A DNA stretch of 64,000 nucleotides from Achromobacter sp. MFA1 R4 (GCF_900156745.1 NZ_LT707065.1:4774001-4838000); one strand, 5' to 3'. Numbered from the stretch's first letter, positions 14,425 to 23,669 are shown. Notes: generated by a model from the sequence alone, not told the origin. Made by a program: numbers and translations.

Positions 14425-15996
14425 TTACTTGTCCGAGACCTTGGTGACCATCATGGCGGCCGTGCGGTCGCTGGTCATCGGGGTGACCTTCAGGCCCTTC
14501 TTGGTGGCCCAGATGTTCTTGTAGTGGAACAGCGGGATGATGCCGACGTCGTCGGACACGATCTTGACGGAGTCACGCAGGATGGCTTCACGCTTGGCGA
14601 CGTCGAATTCCGAGGTGGATTGCTCCAGCGCGGTGTCGACCTTGGGGTTGCTGTAGCGGCCCCAGTTGGACGCGCCCAGGCCCTTCTTGGCGTCGGCGGT
14701 GGCCAGGATGTTGACGAGCGCGTAGCTGCCTTCGCCCGTGCCATTGCCCCACGCCAGCATGCTGACGGCGAATTCGTTCTTGTTGGCGCGGCCCGAATAC
14801 ACGGCCCACGGCACGACTTCCACTTGCGTCTTCACGCCCACGCGGGTCCAGAACTGCGCGACCGCCTGGGCCGTTTCCGGGCCTTGCGGGTAGCGGTCGT
14901 TGGGCACGTGCATGGTCAGCTTGAAGCCGTCGGGAAAGCCCGCTTCGGCCAGCAGCTTCTTGGCTTGCGCGACGTCGTTGGGGATGTCCTTGACGTCGGG
15001 GTTGTAGCCGAAGGTGCCCTTGGGCATCCACTGGTTGGCTTCGGTGGCGGCGCCTTGCAGGATGCGGTCGGCGATGGCCTTGCGGTTGATGGCCAGGTTC
15101 AGGGCCTGGCGCACGCGCACGTCCAGGAGCGGGTTCTTGTCCAGCGGCTTGCCGTTGTTGTCGGTGATGTACTGGTTGGGCGCGGGGTTGAAGCTGGGTT
15201 GCAGCAGCATGACGCGCAGGCCGTCGTACGGGTAGACCGAGATGTTGGAGGCCTTTTGCAGCTTGGCCAGGTCGGACACCGAGACCTTGTCGATCACGTC
15301 CACGTCGCCCGCCAGGAGCGCGGCGGTGCGGGCGGCGGCGTTGTTGATGTAGCGGTAGTTGACCTTGTCCCAGATCTGCTTGTCGCCCCAGTAGGCGTCG
15401 TTGCGTTCCATCAGGACGCGGTCGCCGGGGGTGTAGGAGACGAACTTGTAGGGGCCGGTGCCGACCATCGCCTTGCCCGAGTTGTAGTCTTCGGTGAAGG
15501 ACTTTTCGCCGACGTGCTTGCTGACGACGTGGACGGACGCCAGGTTCAGGGGCAGGTCGGGGTTGGGCGCCTTGGTTTTGACGATGAGGGTCAGCGGGTC
15601 CTTGGCGGTCATCGTGTCGATGGTGCGCAGGTAGCCGGCGTAGGTGGCGACGCTGCCCGGCACGGCGCGGGCGCGGGTGTAGGAGTAGATCAGGTCGTCG
15701 GCGGTGAACGGGGTGCCGTCCTGCCACTTGACGCCTTCACGCAGCTTGAATTCCCAGGTGGTGTTGTCCAGCGGCTTCCAGCTCACGGCCAGGCCCGGCT
15801 GCAGCTTGTTCCACTTGTTTTCGATCAGCAGGTCCCAGAAGTGCAGCGCCACCGAGCGGTCGCCGGCGTGGTTGTTCAACTGCGGGTCCAGCGACGACAA
15901 CGGGTCGGCGAAGCCGATCGACAGGTTGTCGGCGGAGGCGGCGGCCGAGGCGCCCAGGATGGCGGCGGTCAGGGTCGAGAGAATCAGGCGTTTCAT
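14425..15996 (-). CDS. ABC transporter substrate-binding protein, peptide/dipeptide type (SBP_bac_5)
   Basis: 523 residues with a Sec signal peptide (MKRLILSTLTAAILGASAAASA). The mature domain shows the family-5 pattern: SIGFADPLSSLDPQLNNHAGD, PGLAVSWKPLDNTTWEFKLREGVKWQDGTPFTADDLIYS, the TGPYKFVSYTPGDRVLMERNDAYW landmark and VDVIDKVSV. The start at 15996 is set by the signal sequence; the longer frame upstream has no signal. It should bind a peptide or other amphipathic solute in the periplasm and deliver it to the permeases encoded upstream in the same operon. A strong hairpin lies in the 75 bases before it. Confidence 0.92.
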   Translation of the reverse strand: MKRLILSTLTAAILGASAAASADNLSIGFADPLSSLDPQLNNHAGDRSVALHFWDLLIENKWNKLQPGLAVSWKPLDNTTWEFKLREGVKWQDGTPFTADDLIYSYTRARAVPGSVATYAGYLRTIDTMTAKDPLTLIVKTKAPNPDLPLNLASVHVVSKHVGEKSFTEDYNSGKAMVGTGPYKFVSYTPGDRVLMERNDAYWGDKQIWDKVNYRYINNAAARTAALLAGDVDVIDKVSVSDLAKLQKASNISVYPYDGLRVMLLQPSFNPAPNQYITDNNGKPLDKNPLLDVRVRQALNLAINRKAIADRILQGAATEANQWMPKGTFGYNPDVKDIPNDVAQAKKLLAEAGFPDGFKLTMHVPNDRYPQGPETAQAVAQFWTRVGVKTQVEVVPWAVYSGRANKNEFAVSMLAWGNGTGEGSYALVNILATADAKKGLGASNWGRYSNPKVDTALEQSTSEFDVAKREAILRDSVKIVSDDVGIIPLFHYKNIWATKKGLKVTPMTSDRTAAMMVTKVSDK

Positions 15997-16039
15997 TGTC
16001 CGGGGTCCTTGGTATAGGGGGGAACGGTGTGGGTCCAGC

Positions 16040-16063
16040 GGCCGCGGCGGTGGGGCCGCGGCC
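16040..16063 (-). other. GC-rich intra-operon hairpin before the solute-binding protein gene
   Basis: GGCCGCGGC (16040-16048) and GCCGCGGCC (16055-16063) form a perfect 9-bp stem with a 6-base loop. They lie in the only sizeable gap (75 bases) inside the ABC operon, between the second ATPase gene and the solute-binding protein gene. No T-run follows on the minus strand, so this is less likely a terminator than an mRNA processing or stability element that lets the binding protein be made in excess. Confidence 0.5.
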
Positions 16064-16071
16064 ATTGATCG

Positions 16072-17091
16072 TCAGGCCATGTCGTTCAGGTGACAGGCGC
16101 TCAGGTGGTTGATGGCAATTCCCTTGAGCGTGGGAACTTCGGTCTTGCAGCGCGGCATCGCATGCGGACATCGCGGATGGAAATGGCAGCCGCCGGGCGG
16201 GTTGAGCGGACTGGGAATCTCGCCCTTGATCGCGGTGAAGGTCTTGTGGCGCGATTTCAGGGTGGGGATCTCGGCCAGCAGCGCCTGCGTGTACGGGTGG
16301 TTGGGACGGCGGAAGACGTCTTCCACGGTCGCAGTCTCTACGACGCGGCCCAGGTACATGATGACGACGCGGTCGGACAGGTGTTCGACCACGCCCAGGT
16401 CATGGCTGATGAAGAGGTAGGTCAGGTTGAGTTCTTCGCGCAGGTCCATGAACAGGTTCAGGATCTGCGCCTGGATCGACACGTCCAGCGCGGCCACGGC
16501 CTCGTCGCAGACCAGCATGGACGGCTGCACGGCCAGCGCGCGGGCGATGCCGATGCGCTGGCGCTGGCCGCCGCTGAACTGGTGCGGGTAGCGTTGGCGC
16601 AGGGCGGGGTCCAGGCCGGCGCGTTCCAGTTGCGCGCTGACGTAGTCGTCGAAGTCGCCGTTGCCGACCAGGCCGTGGATGCGGGCCGCTTCGCCCACGA
16701 TCTCGTCCACGCGCAGACGCGGGTTGAGACTGGCGTAGGGGTCCTGGAAGATCATCTGCACTTTCAGGCGCGCGGCGTGGGCCTCGGCGGCATTCATGTC
16801 GGCGGGGCGCACGCCGTTGACGCGCACCTCGCCGCCCGACGGCGTGAGCAGGCCCGCGGCGATGCGGCCCAGCGTGGACTTGCCGCAGCCGGATTCGCCG
16901 ACCAGGCCGACGACTTCGCCGGGATTCACGATGAGGTCCACGTGGTCCACCGCGCGCGTGATCGCGGGCGGCTTGGACAGGCCCAGCGACTGCATGGCGC
17001 GGCCGGCGGCGCCGATCTTGCGTTCGCCGAAACGCTTGCTGACCTGGCGCAGGTCGATCAGCGGGGTGGGGGCGTGGGCGGTCGCGCTCAT
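16072..17091 (-). CDS. Dipeptide/oligopeptide ABC transporter ATP-binding protein (DppF/OppF type)
   Basis: 339 residues. Walker [10 protein letters not shown] is near residue 70, followed by [16 protein letters not shown] (Q-loop), signature [16 protein letters not shown], Walker [14 protein letters not shown] and the H-loop [15 protein letters not shown]. The C-terminal oligopeptide-transporter extension with the Cys-rich [14 protein letters not shown] segment is present. An insert between residues about 20 and 40 ([16 protein letters not shown]) is seen in some DppF-like proteins. It energises import together with the other ATPase, whose stop overlaps this start by four bases (ATGA). Confidence 0.92.
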   Translation of the reverse strand: MSATAHAPTPLIDLRQVSKRFGERKIGAAGRAMQSLGLSKPPAITRAVDHVDLIVNPGEVVGLVGESGCGKSTLGRIAAGLLTPSGGEVRVNGVRPADMNAAEAHAARLKVQMIFQDPYASLNPRLRVDEIVGEAARIHGLVGNGDFDDYVSAQLERAGLDPALRQRYPHQFSGGQRQRIGIARALAVQPSMLVCDEAVAALDVSIQAQILNLFMDLREELNLTYLFISHDLGVVEHLSDRVVIMYLGRVVETATVEDVFRRPNHPYTQALLAEIPTLKSRHKTFTAIKGEIPSPLNPPGGCHFHPRCPHAMPRCKTEVPTLKGIAINHLSACHLNDMA

Positions 17092-18101
17092 GCCGCCACC
17101 TCGCGGTGGATCTGGATGGAAGGATGGAAGCAGCGCACGTTGTGTTCGGGTAGGGCTTGGGTGATGCCGGGTTGCTGGCCGCAGGCGGCGGTGGCGCGCG
17201 CGCAGCGCGCCGCGAACGCACAGCCGGCCGGCAGGTGCAGCAGGTTCGGTGTCATGCCGGGAATCTGGCGCAGGCGCTGGCCGCGCGCGTTGTTGCTGGG
17301 CAGGCTGTCGATCAGCCCCACCGTGTACGGGTGTTGCGGCCGGTCCAGCACGTCGTCGACCTTGCCGTGTTCGACGATGCGCCCGGCGTACATGACGGCC
17401 ACGTCGTCAGCCAGGCCAGCGACGACGGACAGGTCGTGCGTGATCCAGATGAGGCTGGTGCCGTGTTGCTGCGCGAGCTTCTGCACTTCGGACAGGATCT
17501 GCGCCTGGATGGTGACGTCCAGCGCGGTGGTCGGCTCGTCGGCGATGATGAGGTCCGGGCGGTGCAGCATGGCAATCGCGATGGCCACGCGCTGGCGCAT
17601 GCCGCCGGACAGTTGATGCGGATAGGCCCGCAGGCGCTCCTCCGGACTGGGAATGCCCATCATGCCCAGCGTGTCGCGCGCCAGGATGCGGGCCTGCTCT
17701 TTGCTCATCTTGTTGTGGGCGCGCACCGTCTCGATCATCTGCACGTCCACCCGCAGCACGGGATTCAGCGTCATCATCGGATCCTGGAAGATCATGGCGA
17801 TGCGGTTGCCCTGCAGGCGGCGCAGTTCGCGCGGGGGCAGCTTGGTCAGGTCGCGGCCCTGGAACAGGACTTCGCCGCCGACGATGCGGCCCGGCGCGTC
17901 GACCAGACCCATGATGGAAAAGCCCGTCACGGACTTGCCCGAGCCGGACTCGCCGACCAGGCCCAGGATCTTGCCGCGTTCCAGCGTAAAGGAGACGCCG
18001 TCCACGGCGGGCAGCACGCCCGCGCGGGTATGGAAGTGGGTGCGCAGGTCGCGCACTTCAAGCGTGGCCGGCGCGCCAGCCGGGGCGGAGCGGTCGGTCA
18101 T
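17088..18101 (-). CDS. Dipeptide/oligopeptide ABC transporter ATP-binding protein (DppD/OppD type)
   Basis: 337 residues. Walker [19 protein letters not shown]-loop [16 protein letters not shown], signature [19 protein letters not shown], Walker [14 protein letters not shown] and the H-loop [15 protein letters not shown] are all intact. The C-terminal oligopeptide domain ends with [21 protein letters not shown] 18101 overlaps the upstream permease stop by four bases, and the gene overlaps the next ATPase in the same way. It should heterodimerise with that subunit to drive the two permeases. Confidence 0.92.
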   Translation of the reverse strand: MTDRSAPAGAPATLEVRDLRTHFHTRAGVLPAVDGVSFTLERGKILGLVGESGSGKSVTGFSIMGLVDAPGRIVGGEVLFQGRDLTKLPPRELRRLQGNRIAMIFQDPMMTLNPVLRVDVQMIETVRAHNKMSKEQARILARDTLGMMGIPSPEERLRAYPHQLSGGMRQRVAIAIAMLHRPDLIIADEPTTALDVTIQAQILSEVQKLAQQHGTSLIWITHDLSVVAGLADDVAVMYAGRIVEHGKVDDVLDRPQHPYTVGLIDSLPSNNARGQRLRQIPGMTPNLLHLPAGCAFAARCARATAACGQQPGITQALPEHNVRCFHPSIQIHREVAA

Positions 18102-19015
18102 TTGTGGGTCCTCGGGTTCAGCACGTCGCGCAGGCGGTCGCCCACCAGGTTGATCGCCACGATGGTGATCAGCAGCGCGATGCCGGGGTAAAAGCTGATC
18201 CAGTATTCGCCGGACAGCATGTATTGGAAGCCGTTGGAGATCAGCAGACCCAGCGACGGTTCGGTCACGGGCACGCCCAGGCCCAGGAAGCTCAGCGTGG
18301 CTTCCAGCGTGATGGCGCGCGCGATCTGCAAGGTGCCGATGACGATCAGCGGCGGCAGGCAGTTGGGCAGGATGTGCTTGAGCATGATCCGCCAGTTGGG
18401 GATGTCCAGGCAGCGGGCGGCTTCGACGTATTCGCGGCGGCGCTCGACCAGGGCCTGGCCGCGCGCGGTGCGGGCGTAATAGGCCCATTCCAGGATCACC
18501 AGCGTCAGCACCACGTTGCCCACGCCCTTGCCCAGATAGGCCAGGATCATCATGGCCACCAGGATCGACGGGAACGACAGGATCAGGTCCACCAGGCGCA
18601 TGATGAAGGCGTCGACCTTGCCGCCGGCGTAGGCGGCCAGGAGGCCCAGCAGCGTGCCGATGACGCCGGCGATCAGCGCCGAGCCCACGCCCACCATCAG
18701 GCTGATGCGCAGGCCATACAGGATGCCCGACAGCAGGTCGCGGCCCTGGCCGTCGGTGCCCAGCCAGTAGTGGAAGGTCTCCAGGCCGTTCATGGTGCCG
18801 GGCGGCAGGCGCGAATCCAGCACGTCGATCTGCAGCAGGTCATAGGGGTTCTGCGGCGAGATCCAGGGCGCCAGCACGGCGGCCAGGATCAGCAGCGTCG
18901 CCACCACCAGGCCCAGCACGGCCGTCTTGGACGACAGGAACTCGGCCAGGTTGCGGCGCCATGGCGACTCGCGGCGCAGGACGGGCGCCTGCGCGGTTTG
19001 GGATACGGAACTCAT
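18098..19015 (-). CDS. Dipeptide-type ABC transporter permease (DppC/OppC type)
   Basis: 305 residues. The cytoplasmic N-terminus (SPWRRNLAEFLSSKTAVLGLVV) leads into the first membrane helix, then a periplasmic loop with YDLLQIDVLDSRLPPG and HYWLGTDGQGRDLLSGILYG, typical of DppC proteins. About five more helices follow, with the ATPase-contacting EAA loop RREYVEAARCLDIPNWRIMLKHILPN. The C-terminus ends in [15 protein letters not shown]. The start at 19015 gives normal family length and overlaps the other permease by four bases. It forms the channel together with that permease. Confidence 0.92.
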   Translation of the reverse strand: MSSVSQTAQAPVLRRESPWRRNLAEFLSSKTAVLGLVVATLLILAAVLAPWISPQNPYDLLQIDVLDSRLPPGTMNGLETFHYWLGTDGQGRDLLSGILYGLRISLMVGVGSALIAGVIGTLLGLLAAYAGGKVDAFIMRLVDLILSFPSILVAMMILAYLGKGVGNVVLTLVILEWAYYARTARGQALVERRREYVEAARCLDIPNWRIMLKHILPNCLPPLIVIGTLQIARAITLEATLSFLGLGVPVTEPSLGLLISNGFQYMLSGEYWISFYPGIALLITIVAINLVGDRLRDVLNPRTHK

Positions 19016-19986
19016 GCCGTGGCCTCCAGCCGCACCCGGGGGTCCAGCACTTTGTACAGAATGTCGACGATCAGGTTCAGCGTCACGAACAGGCACACCA
19101 CCACGATCAGATAGGCCACGATCACCGGGCGGTCCAGCGCGTTCAGGCTGTCCAGGATCAGCTTGCCGGCGCCGGGCCAGGCAAAGATGCTTTCGGTGAT
19201 GACGGCGAACGCGATGGTCGAGCCCAGCTCCAGGCCCAGCACCGTCACCAGCGGGATCATGGTGTTGCGCAGCACGTGCACACAGACCACGCGGAAAGGC
19301 GACAGGCCCTTGGCGCGCGCGAATTTCACGAAGTCCAGCGGCATCACGTCGCGCACGCCGGCGCGGGTCAGGCGGATCACCAGCGAGATCTTGAAGAGCG
19401 ACAGGTTGAACGCCGGCAGGATCAGGTGGCGCCAGCCGTCGGCCGTCAGCCACGACCACTGGAAGCCCAGGAACTCGACCGTCTGGCCGCGGCCGCTGGC
19501 CGGCAGCCAGCCCAGCGACACGCTGAACGCCATGATCAGCATCAGCGCGACCCAGAAGGTGGGCAGCGAGAAGCCGACGATGCTGCCCGCCATGATCGTC
19601 TTGGACACGCGGCTGTCGGGATACAGGCCGGCGAAAAGGCCCAGCGGCAGGCCGATGATGACGGCGAAGGACAGCGCGGTGATGGCCAGTTCAAGCGTGG
19701 CCGGCAGGCGCTGGATCACCAGCTCGATCGCGGGGATGTTGTAGACGAAGCTGTTGCCCAGGTTGCCGTGCAGCGCCCCGTTCAGGAAGGCCAGGTACTG
19801 TTGCCACAGGGGCTTGTCCAGGCCAAGTTCGGCGATGATGCGCGCGCGGTCCACCTGGTCCACGTCCTGGCCGATCAGGATGTCCACGGGGTTGCCGATG
19901 GCGTGCAGCCCCACGAAGACGATCAGCGTCATCAGGAACACGACCACGGCGGCCTGCGCCACGCGGCGTAGCAGCCATGCGGTCAT
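19012..19986 (-). CDS. Dipeptide-type ABC transporter permease (DppB/OppB type)
   Basis: 324 residues. MTAWLLRRVAQAAVVVFLMTLIVFVGLHAIGNPVDIL is the usual DppB start, followed by GLDKPLWQQYLAFLNGALHGNLGNSF in the periplasmic loop. About six membrane helices and the EAA loop (VKFARAKGLSPFRVVCVHVLRNTMIPLVT) follow, then a C-terminal FVTLNLIVDILYKVLDPRVRL. ATG 19986 overlaps the flavoprotein gene's stop by four bases. It is the first transporter gene of the operon and pairs with the next permease. Confidence 0.92.
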   Translation of the reverse strand: MTAWLLRRVAQAAVVVFLMTLIVFVGLHAIGNPVDILIGQDVDQVDRARIIAELGLDKPLWQQYLAFLNGALHGNLGNSFVYNIPAIELVIQRLPATLELAITALSFAVIIGLPLGLFAGLYPDSRVSKTIMAGSIVGFSLPTFWVALMLIMAFSVSLGWLPASGRGQTVEFLGFQWSWLTADGWRHLILPAFNLSLFKISLVIRLTRAGVRDVMPLDFVKFARAKGLSPFRVVCVHVLRNTMIPLVTVLGLELGSTIAFAVITESIFAWPGAGKLILDSLNALDRPVIVAYLIVVVCLFVTLNLIVDILYKVLDPRVRLEATA

Positions 19987-21452
19987 TGCGCGGTCTCCGC
20001 CTGCGCGGCCGGGGCGGGGGCCGGGGTCCACTCGTCGCCGAACACCTCGGGCTCGGAGAACGCTTCCATGTTGGCGTAGTGCGTGGCGACGTCTTCGCGG
20101 TAGAGGAGGCCGGCAATGCCTTGCGCCAGGCGCTTGGCGCCTTCGCTGATGGCGGGGATGTCGCCCGAGATGGTGCCTTGCGTCAGCGCGGCGGGGTACG
20201 AGAAGCAATGCACCCGATCCAGGCCGGGGCAGGCGCCGGGGACCTTTTCCTGCAGTTCGAAGACCGCGCCCAGGTCGGGCGAGTCATGCAGTTCCTGGTC
20301 TTCCTCGCCGGGGGGCGGGGTGTAGCGGTCGCCCCAGGCGCGCACGTGCGGGGCCAGCGGCGCGAATTCCGGGCGCACGGTCCAGTCGATGCGAAAGCCC
20401 GTGGAGAAGATCAGGAAGTCCAGCACGAACACGCCTTTGGGCGTGGTGACGTGGATCTCGTCATCGATCAGCGCCAGGTCCTGCACGCCGCAGCCCAGGT
20501 TGAAGAAGGCGTTCGGATGGCGCGATACGCGCAGCGTGCTGCCGCGCGGGGGCGGCACTTGCGCGGCGTTGATGTAGTGGCGGATCTTCCACTTCCATTC
20601 GTCGGGTAGCGTCAGGTGGCCGTGGGTCAAGCCGGGGTTGCCGGCGCCCTTGCCTTTGTTGATGCGGGGAATGTCGTTGCGGCGGATCAAGAGGTCCACG
20701 CTGGCGGCGCCGGCTTCAAGCGCGGTCGCGGCGCTGTCCATGGCGGATGCGCCCGCGCCCACGACGCCCACGCGTTTGCCGGCCAGGGTGTTGTAGTCCA
20801 TCACGTCGGAGGAGTGCGCCCAGCGGTCGCGCGGCAGTTTCTTCGCAAAGTCGGGCACGTACGCGCCGCCCAGGCCGTCGCGGCCCGTGGCCAGCACGAC
20901 GCGGCGGGCCAGCACCGTGCTGCGTCCGGCGGGCGATTCGATGTCCAGCGCGACCAGGCTGTCGGCGCGCGGCTGCACCGACAGGATGCGGTGTTCGTTG
21001 CGCACGTCCAGCGCCAGCACGCGGCGGTACCAGCGCAGGTAGTCCATCCATTGCAGGCGCGGGATCTTGTCCAGCGCTTCCCAGGCGTCCAGCCCGAATT
21101 GCGCTTCGAACCACGCGCGGAACGTCAGGGCGGGCAGGCCCAGCGCGGGGCCGGTCAACTGCTTGGGCGAGCGCAGCGTTTCCATGCGGGCGGTGGTGGC
21201 CCAGGGGCCTTCATAACCTTCGGGCGCCTGGTCGAAGATCGGCGCATCGATGCCCAGGTGCTTGAGCGACGCGGCGGCCGCAAGACCCGCCATGCCGCCG
21301 CCGATGATGGCCACGTCCAGCACCTGATTCCCGTCGACCAGACGGGGCGTCACCCAGTTCTTGGCGGGCAGTTCCAGCCAGGACAGGTCTTGCCGAAGGC
21401 GCGCCTCCAGGGCGGGCAGGCCTTGCGGCGGGGTGGCGAGGGGAAGATTCAT
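19983..21452 (-). CDS. FAD/NAD(P)-binding flavin monooxygenase-like oxidoreductase
   Basis: 489 residues with two Rossmann motifs: the FAD-binding VAIIGGGMAGLAAAASLKHLG near residue 48 and the NAD(P)-binding VGVVGAGASAMDSAATALEAG near residue 228. Between them is the ATG segment VVLATGRDGLGGAYVP. The layout resembles flavin-containing and Baeyer-Villiger-like monooxygenases, but I do not see a full classical FMO fingerprint, so an oxygenase role is likely and not certain. It would oxidise the compound imported by the co-transcribed ABC transporter. Its start overlaps the LysR gene by four bases. Confidence 0.82.
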   Translation of the reverse strand: MNLPLATPPQGLPALEARLRQDLSWLELPAKNWVTPRLVDGNQVLDVAIIGGGMAGLAAAASLKHLGIDAPIFDQAPEGYEGPWATTARMETLRSPKQLTGPALGLPALTFRAWFEAQFGLDAWEALDKIPRLQWMDYLRWYRRVLALDVRNEHRILSVQPRADSLVALDIESPAGRSTVLARRVVLATGRDGLGGAYVPDFAKKLPRDRWAHSSDVMDYNTLAGKRVGVVGAGASAMDSAATALEAGAASVDLLIRRNDIPRINKGKGAGNPGLTHGHLTLPDEWKWKIRHYINAAQVPPPRGSTLRVSRHPNAFFNLGCGVQDLALIDDEIHVTTPKGVFVLDFLIFSTGFRIDWTVRPEFAPLAPHVRAWGDRYTPPPGEEDQELHDSPDLGAVFELQEKVPGACPGLDRVHCFSYPAALTQGTISGDIPAISEGAKRLAQGIAGLLYREDVATHYANMEAFSEPEVFGDEWTPAPAPAAQAETAQ

Positions 21453-22426
21453 AGTGCGGGTGTTTCCATGACAGGGGCGTCATCGCCGTAGATCGACTGC
21501 AACAGCGCCGAATGCTCGGAGGCATCGTGCAGCACGAAGCCCGGCAGCAGCGCGGCGGCGGCGTCGGCCAGCGCGTCCGCCATGGCCTGGCAGGCCGGCG
21601 TCAGCGTTTGCGACTGGGGGGTGATGACCCCGAAAAAGAAGGGGATGTCCAGGTCGATGGGCCGGATCGCCACGCCCGTCATGGGCGAGCCGTAGGCGGT
21701 CACGGGTTCCAGCACCGACACGCCCAGGCCGGCGCGTACCGCGGCCAGGGCGTTGATGGACGAATTGGTTTCGATGGTGCCCAGGGCCCGCCCGTTCTGC
21801 GCCAGCGCGGCGTCCAGGCGGCGGCGCAGGCGATAGGGGTTGGCCATGGTGATGAGGCGGCGTCCGGCCAGGGCCGACACCGGCACGACGGACTGTTGCG
21901 CGACCGGATCATCGTCGGGCAGGGCGACCACGCAGGGGGCCTGCCCGATCCAATGCACCGTCAGGCCGCGATGCTCCAGCGGCAGGCTGGTCGCGCCCAG
22001 TTGGGCGGCGCCTGACAGCACGGCGTGCACCACGCGTTCGGGCGATGCGCTGCGCAATTGGATGCGCGCGGCGCCGACCCGGTCTTCGATGCGTTTGAGC
22101 GCGGCCGGCGCCAGTCCCGCCGCCAGGGCGGAGGTGGCGGCCACCAGAAGCGGCTGGGCATGGCCGCGCGCAATTTCTTCCGCGCGGCTGCGGATCTGCT
22201 GCAGGCTGGCCAGCGCGCGTTCAACGTCGTCATACAGCAGAAAGCCCTGCTCGGTGGGCGTCACGCGGGGACCGCTGCGCGCAAACAGGGGGTAGCCGAT
22301 CTCGGCCTCCAGCTCTTGCAGCAAACGGCTGATCGCGGGCTGGGAGCGTCCAAGCAGCCGTCCCGCGGCGGTGACGCTGCCCGTGGACATGACGGCCGCA
22401 AAGGCCTCGAGTTGACGAAGTTCCAT
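21449..22426 (-). CDS. LysR-family transcriptional regulator, first gene of the ABC operon
   Basis: 325 residues. The N-terminal winged helix-turn-helix MELRQLEAFAAVMSTGSVTAAGRLLGRSQPAISRLLQELEAEIGYPLFAR is canonical, and the effector domain follows from about residue 90. Unusually for LysR regulators it is not divergent but heads the operon and overlaps the flavoprotein gene by four bases, so it controls and is co-made with its probable targets. The 170 bases upstream hold two strong inverted repeats that are candidate operators. The inducer is likely the transported substrate. Confidence 0.92.
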   Translation of the reverse strand: MELRQLEAFAAVMSTGSVTAAGRLLGRSQPAISRLLQELEAEIGYPLFARSGPRVTPTEQGFLLYDDVERALASLQQIRSRAEEIARGHAQPLLVAATSALAAGLAPAALKRIEDRVGAARIQLRSASPERVVHAVLSGAAQLGATSLPLEHRGLTVHWIGQAPCVVALPDDDPVAQQSVVPVSALAGRRLITMANPYRLRRRLDAALAQNGRALGTIETNSSINALAAVRAGLGVSVLEPVTAYGSPMTGVAIRPIDLDIPFFFGVITPQSQTLTPACQAMADALADAAAALLPGFVLHDASEHSALLQSIYGDDAPVMETPAL

Positions 22427-22467
22427 GGGTGTTGATTTATGCCAAGGACGAATTCTGGCGGCTCAAG

Positions 22468-22530
22468 TATGCGCTTTGCAAATAATTAAAGCGCATAAGC
22501 AAATTCCCTAATGGGGTTTACCTTAGGGAA
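22468..22530. promoter_or_regulatory. Two perfect inverted repeats upstream of the LysR-led operon
   Basis: TATGCGCTTT (22468-22477) and AAAGCGCATA (22488-22497) are perfect 10-bp arms around a 10-base AT-rich spacer. Directly after come TTCCCTAA (22504-22511) and TTAGGGAA (22523-22530), perfect 8-bp arms around 11 bases. The region is AT-rich compared with its surroundings and lies 42-104 bases before the LysR start, where an autoregulated operator is expected. No T-run marks either as a terminator. Which protein binds each is unknown; the LysR product is the first candidate. Confidence 0.65.
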
Positions 22531-22595
22531 GTTCATAACGCCGAGTTATTTCAGGCGGCTGGCCGGCACCGTGGGCGCCGGCGCGCTGTGGCGGG

Positions 22596-23276
22596 CTACC
22601 CCGGGCGCGTGGCGCAGACCCAGTACTGGCCGCCGAGCGGCAGCCAGCCCAGGTGCTTTTCCATCCACATGAGGGCCGACAGTTTCGGTGGAATGAAAAG
22701 GCAGTACGCCAAGGCGGTCAGGTCCAGGTCCGCCTTCCGGATCAGGGACTTAAGCTCGGCGGGCTTGAGCAGGACGGCGTCGGAGTCGTAGATGCAGTTA
22801 TTCACGATGCGCCGCGTCACCGGGTTGTAGGGGTTGTGCTCGAAGACGTAGACCGACCCGCCCGGTTTCAGGCGCCTTGCCAGACTGTTGGTGGCGGCCT
22901 GCCGTTCGGCCGGGGGGATGTGGTGATAGACGCTGGCAACGAAGATCAAGTCGTAGCCTTCGCCTTCGTACGAACCGTCTTCCAGGAAGAAGGTGTTGTC
23001 CGGGTGCTCCTGGCGCGCCATGTCCAGGCTGGCGGGCGACACGTCCGAGCCTTCGATGACGGCGTCCGGAAAATACTGCTTCAGGAAGGGGATGTTGCGG
23101 CCGATGCCGCACCCGTATTCCAGGATGCGGGCCGGCGGCGCCGGGATGGCCTTGTGGACCAGTTCGACCTTGTATCGGGCGAAGTACGCGTCGTTTTCCG
23201 AAAAGAAGCCGACGCTTTCGCGCAGAAGCTTGTTGTAATTTTCGGTGTGCTCATCGAAATCAACCTTCCCGCTCAT
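22596..23276 (-). CDS. Class I SAM-dependent methyltransferase
   Basis: 226 residues. Motif I ILEYGCGIGRNIPFLKQYFP is near residue 51, motif II VIEGSDVSPASLDMARQE follows, then the GYDLIFVASVYHHIPPAERQ motif and LARRLKPGGSVYVFEHNPYNPVTRRIV. This is a generic small-molecule methyltransferase layout (Methyltransf_11/23). The C-terminus has a hydrophobic stretch (LDLTALAYCLFIPPKLSALMWMEKHLGWLPL) that could touch a membrane or lipid substrate. It follows two small unknown genes on the same strand and may be co-transcribed with them. The substrate is unknown. Confidence 0.85.
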   Translation of the reverse strand: MSGKVDFDEHTENYNKLLRESVGFFSENDAYFARYKVELVHKAIPAPPARILEYGCGIGRNIPFLKQYFPDAVIEGSDVSPASLDMARQEHPDNTFFLEDGSYEGEGYDLIFVASVYHHIPPAERQAATNSLARRLKPGGSVYVFEHNPYNPVTRRIVNNCIYDSDAVLLKPAELKSLIRKADLDLTALAYCLFIPPKLSALMWMEKHLGWLPLGGQYWVCATRPG

Positions 23277-23357
23277 CGCCTGGCGCTCCTTTCGAGGACC
23301 TGAAAATGCTACAGCCTCGCCGGGACCCCAGGAATGGGAGTTGTCCCAGGGGGCGGG

Positions 23358-23669
23358 CTATTTCCCCATCAGCATCGCGCGGCCTTTGGCGGTCAGCACC
23401 ACCACAGCCTCCCCGCGCACGGGGCTTTCTTCCTGGGTCATGTCGATGAGCCCGTTGGCGGTGGCGTCCTCCCAGGCCGACAATCGCGGGCAATTGGTGC
23501 GCCACGCCTCCATGGTTTCGGAATAGGTGCGAGGCCGCGCCGCGATCCACAGCAGGAACTGCACCAGGTTGCCCATCTGGGACGCGCCGGGCTCGATTTC
23601 TGTGTTCGGGGCTATCGCTGGGGCTGTCGCTGGGTCTACATCCGGGTCTACGTTTGGAACGTCAGGCAT
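23358..23669 (-). CDS. Hypothetical protein, 103 aa
   Basis: I do not recognise a family with certainty. The first 30 residues are Pro/Asp-rich and disordered (PDVPNVDPDVDPATAPAIAP). The rest looks like a small winged-helix domain (QFLLWIAARPRTYSETMEAWRTNCPRLSAWEDATANGLI, then GEAVVVLTAKGRAML), the shape of a helix-turn-helix with a beta wing. The frame continues upstream to 23753, but ATG 23669 has GGAGG at good spacing. It may be downstream in the same transcript as the LexA-box gene. Regulatory function is a guess from the fold impression. Confidence 0.6.
   Translation of the reverse strand: MPDVPNVDPDVDPATAPAIAPNTEIEPGASQMGNLVQFLLWIAARPRTYSETMEAWRTNCPRLSAWEDATANGLIDMTQEESPVRGEAVVVLTAKGRAMLMGK

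Noticed and set aside
13102..16017. 971-residue plus-strand frame across the hydrolase and solute-binding protein genes
   Set aside because: Low-complexity Val/Gly/Asp/Arg composition and complete overlap with two recognised genes on the other strand.
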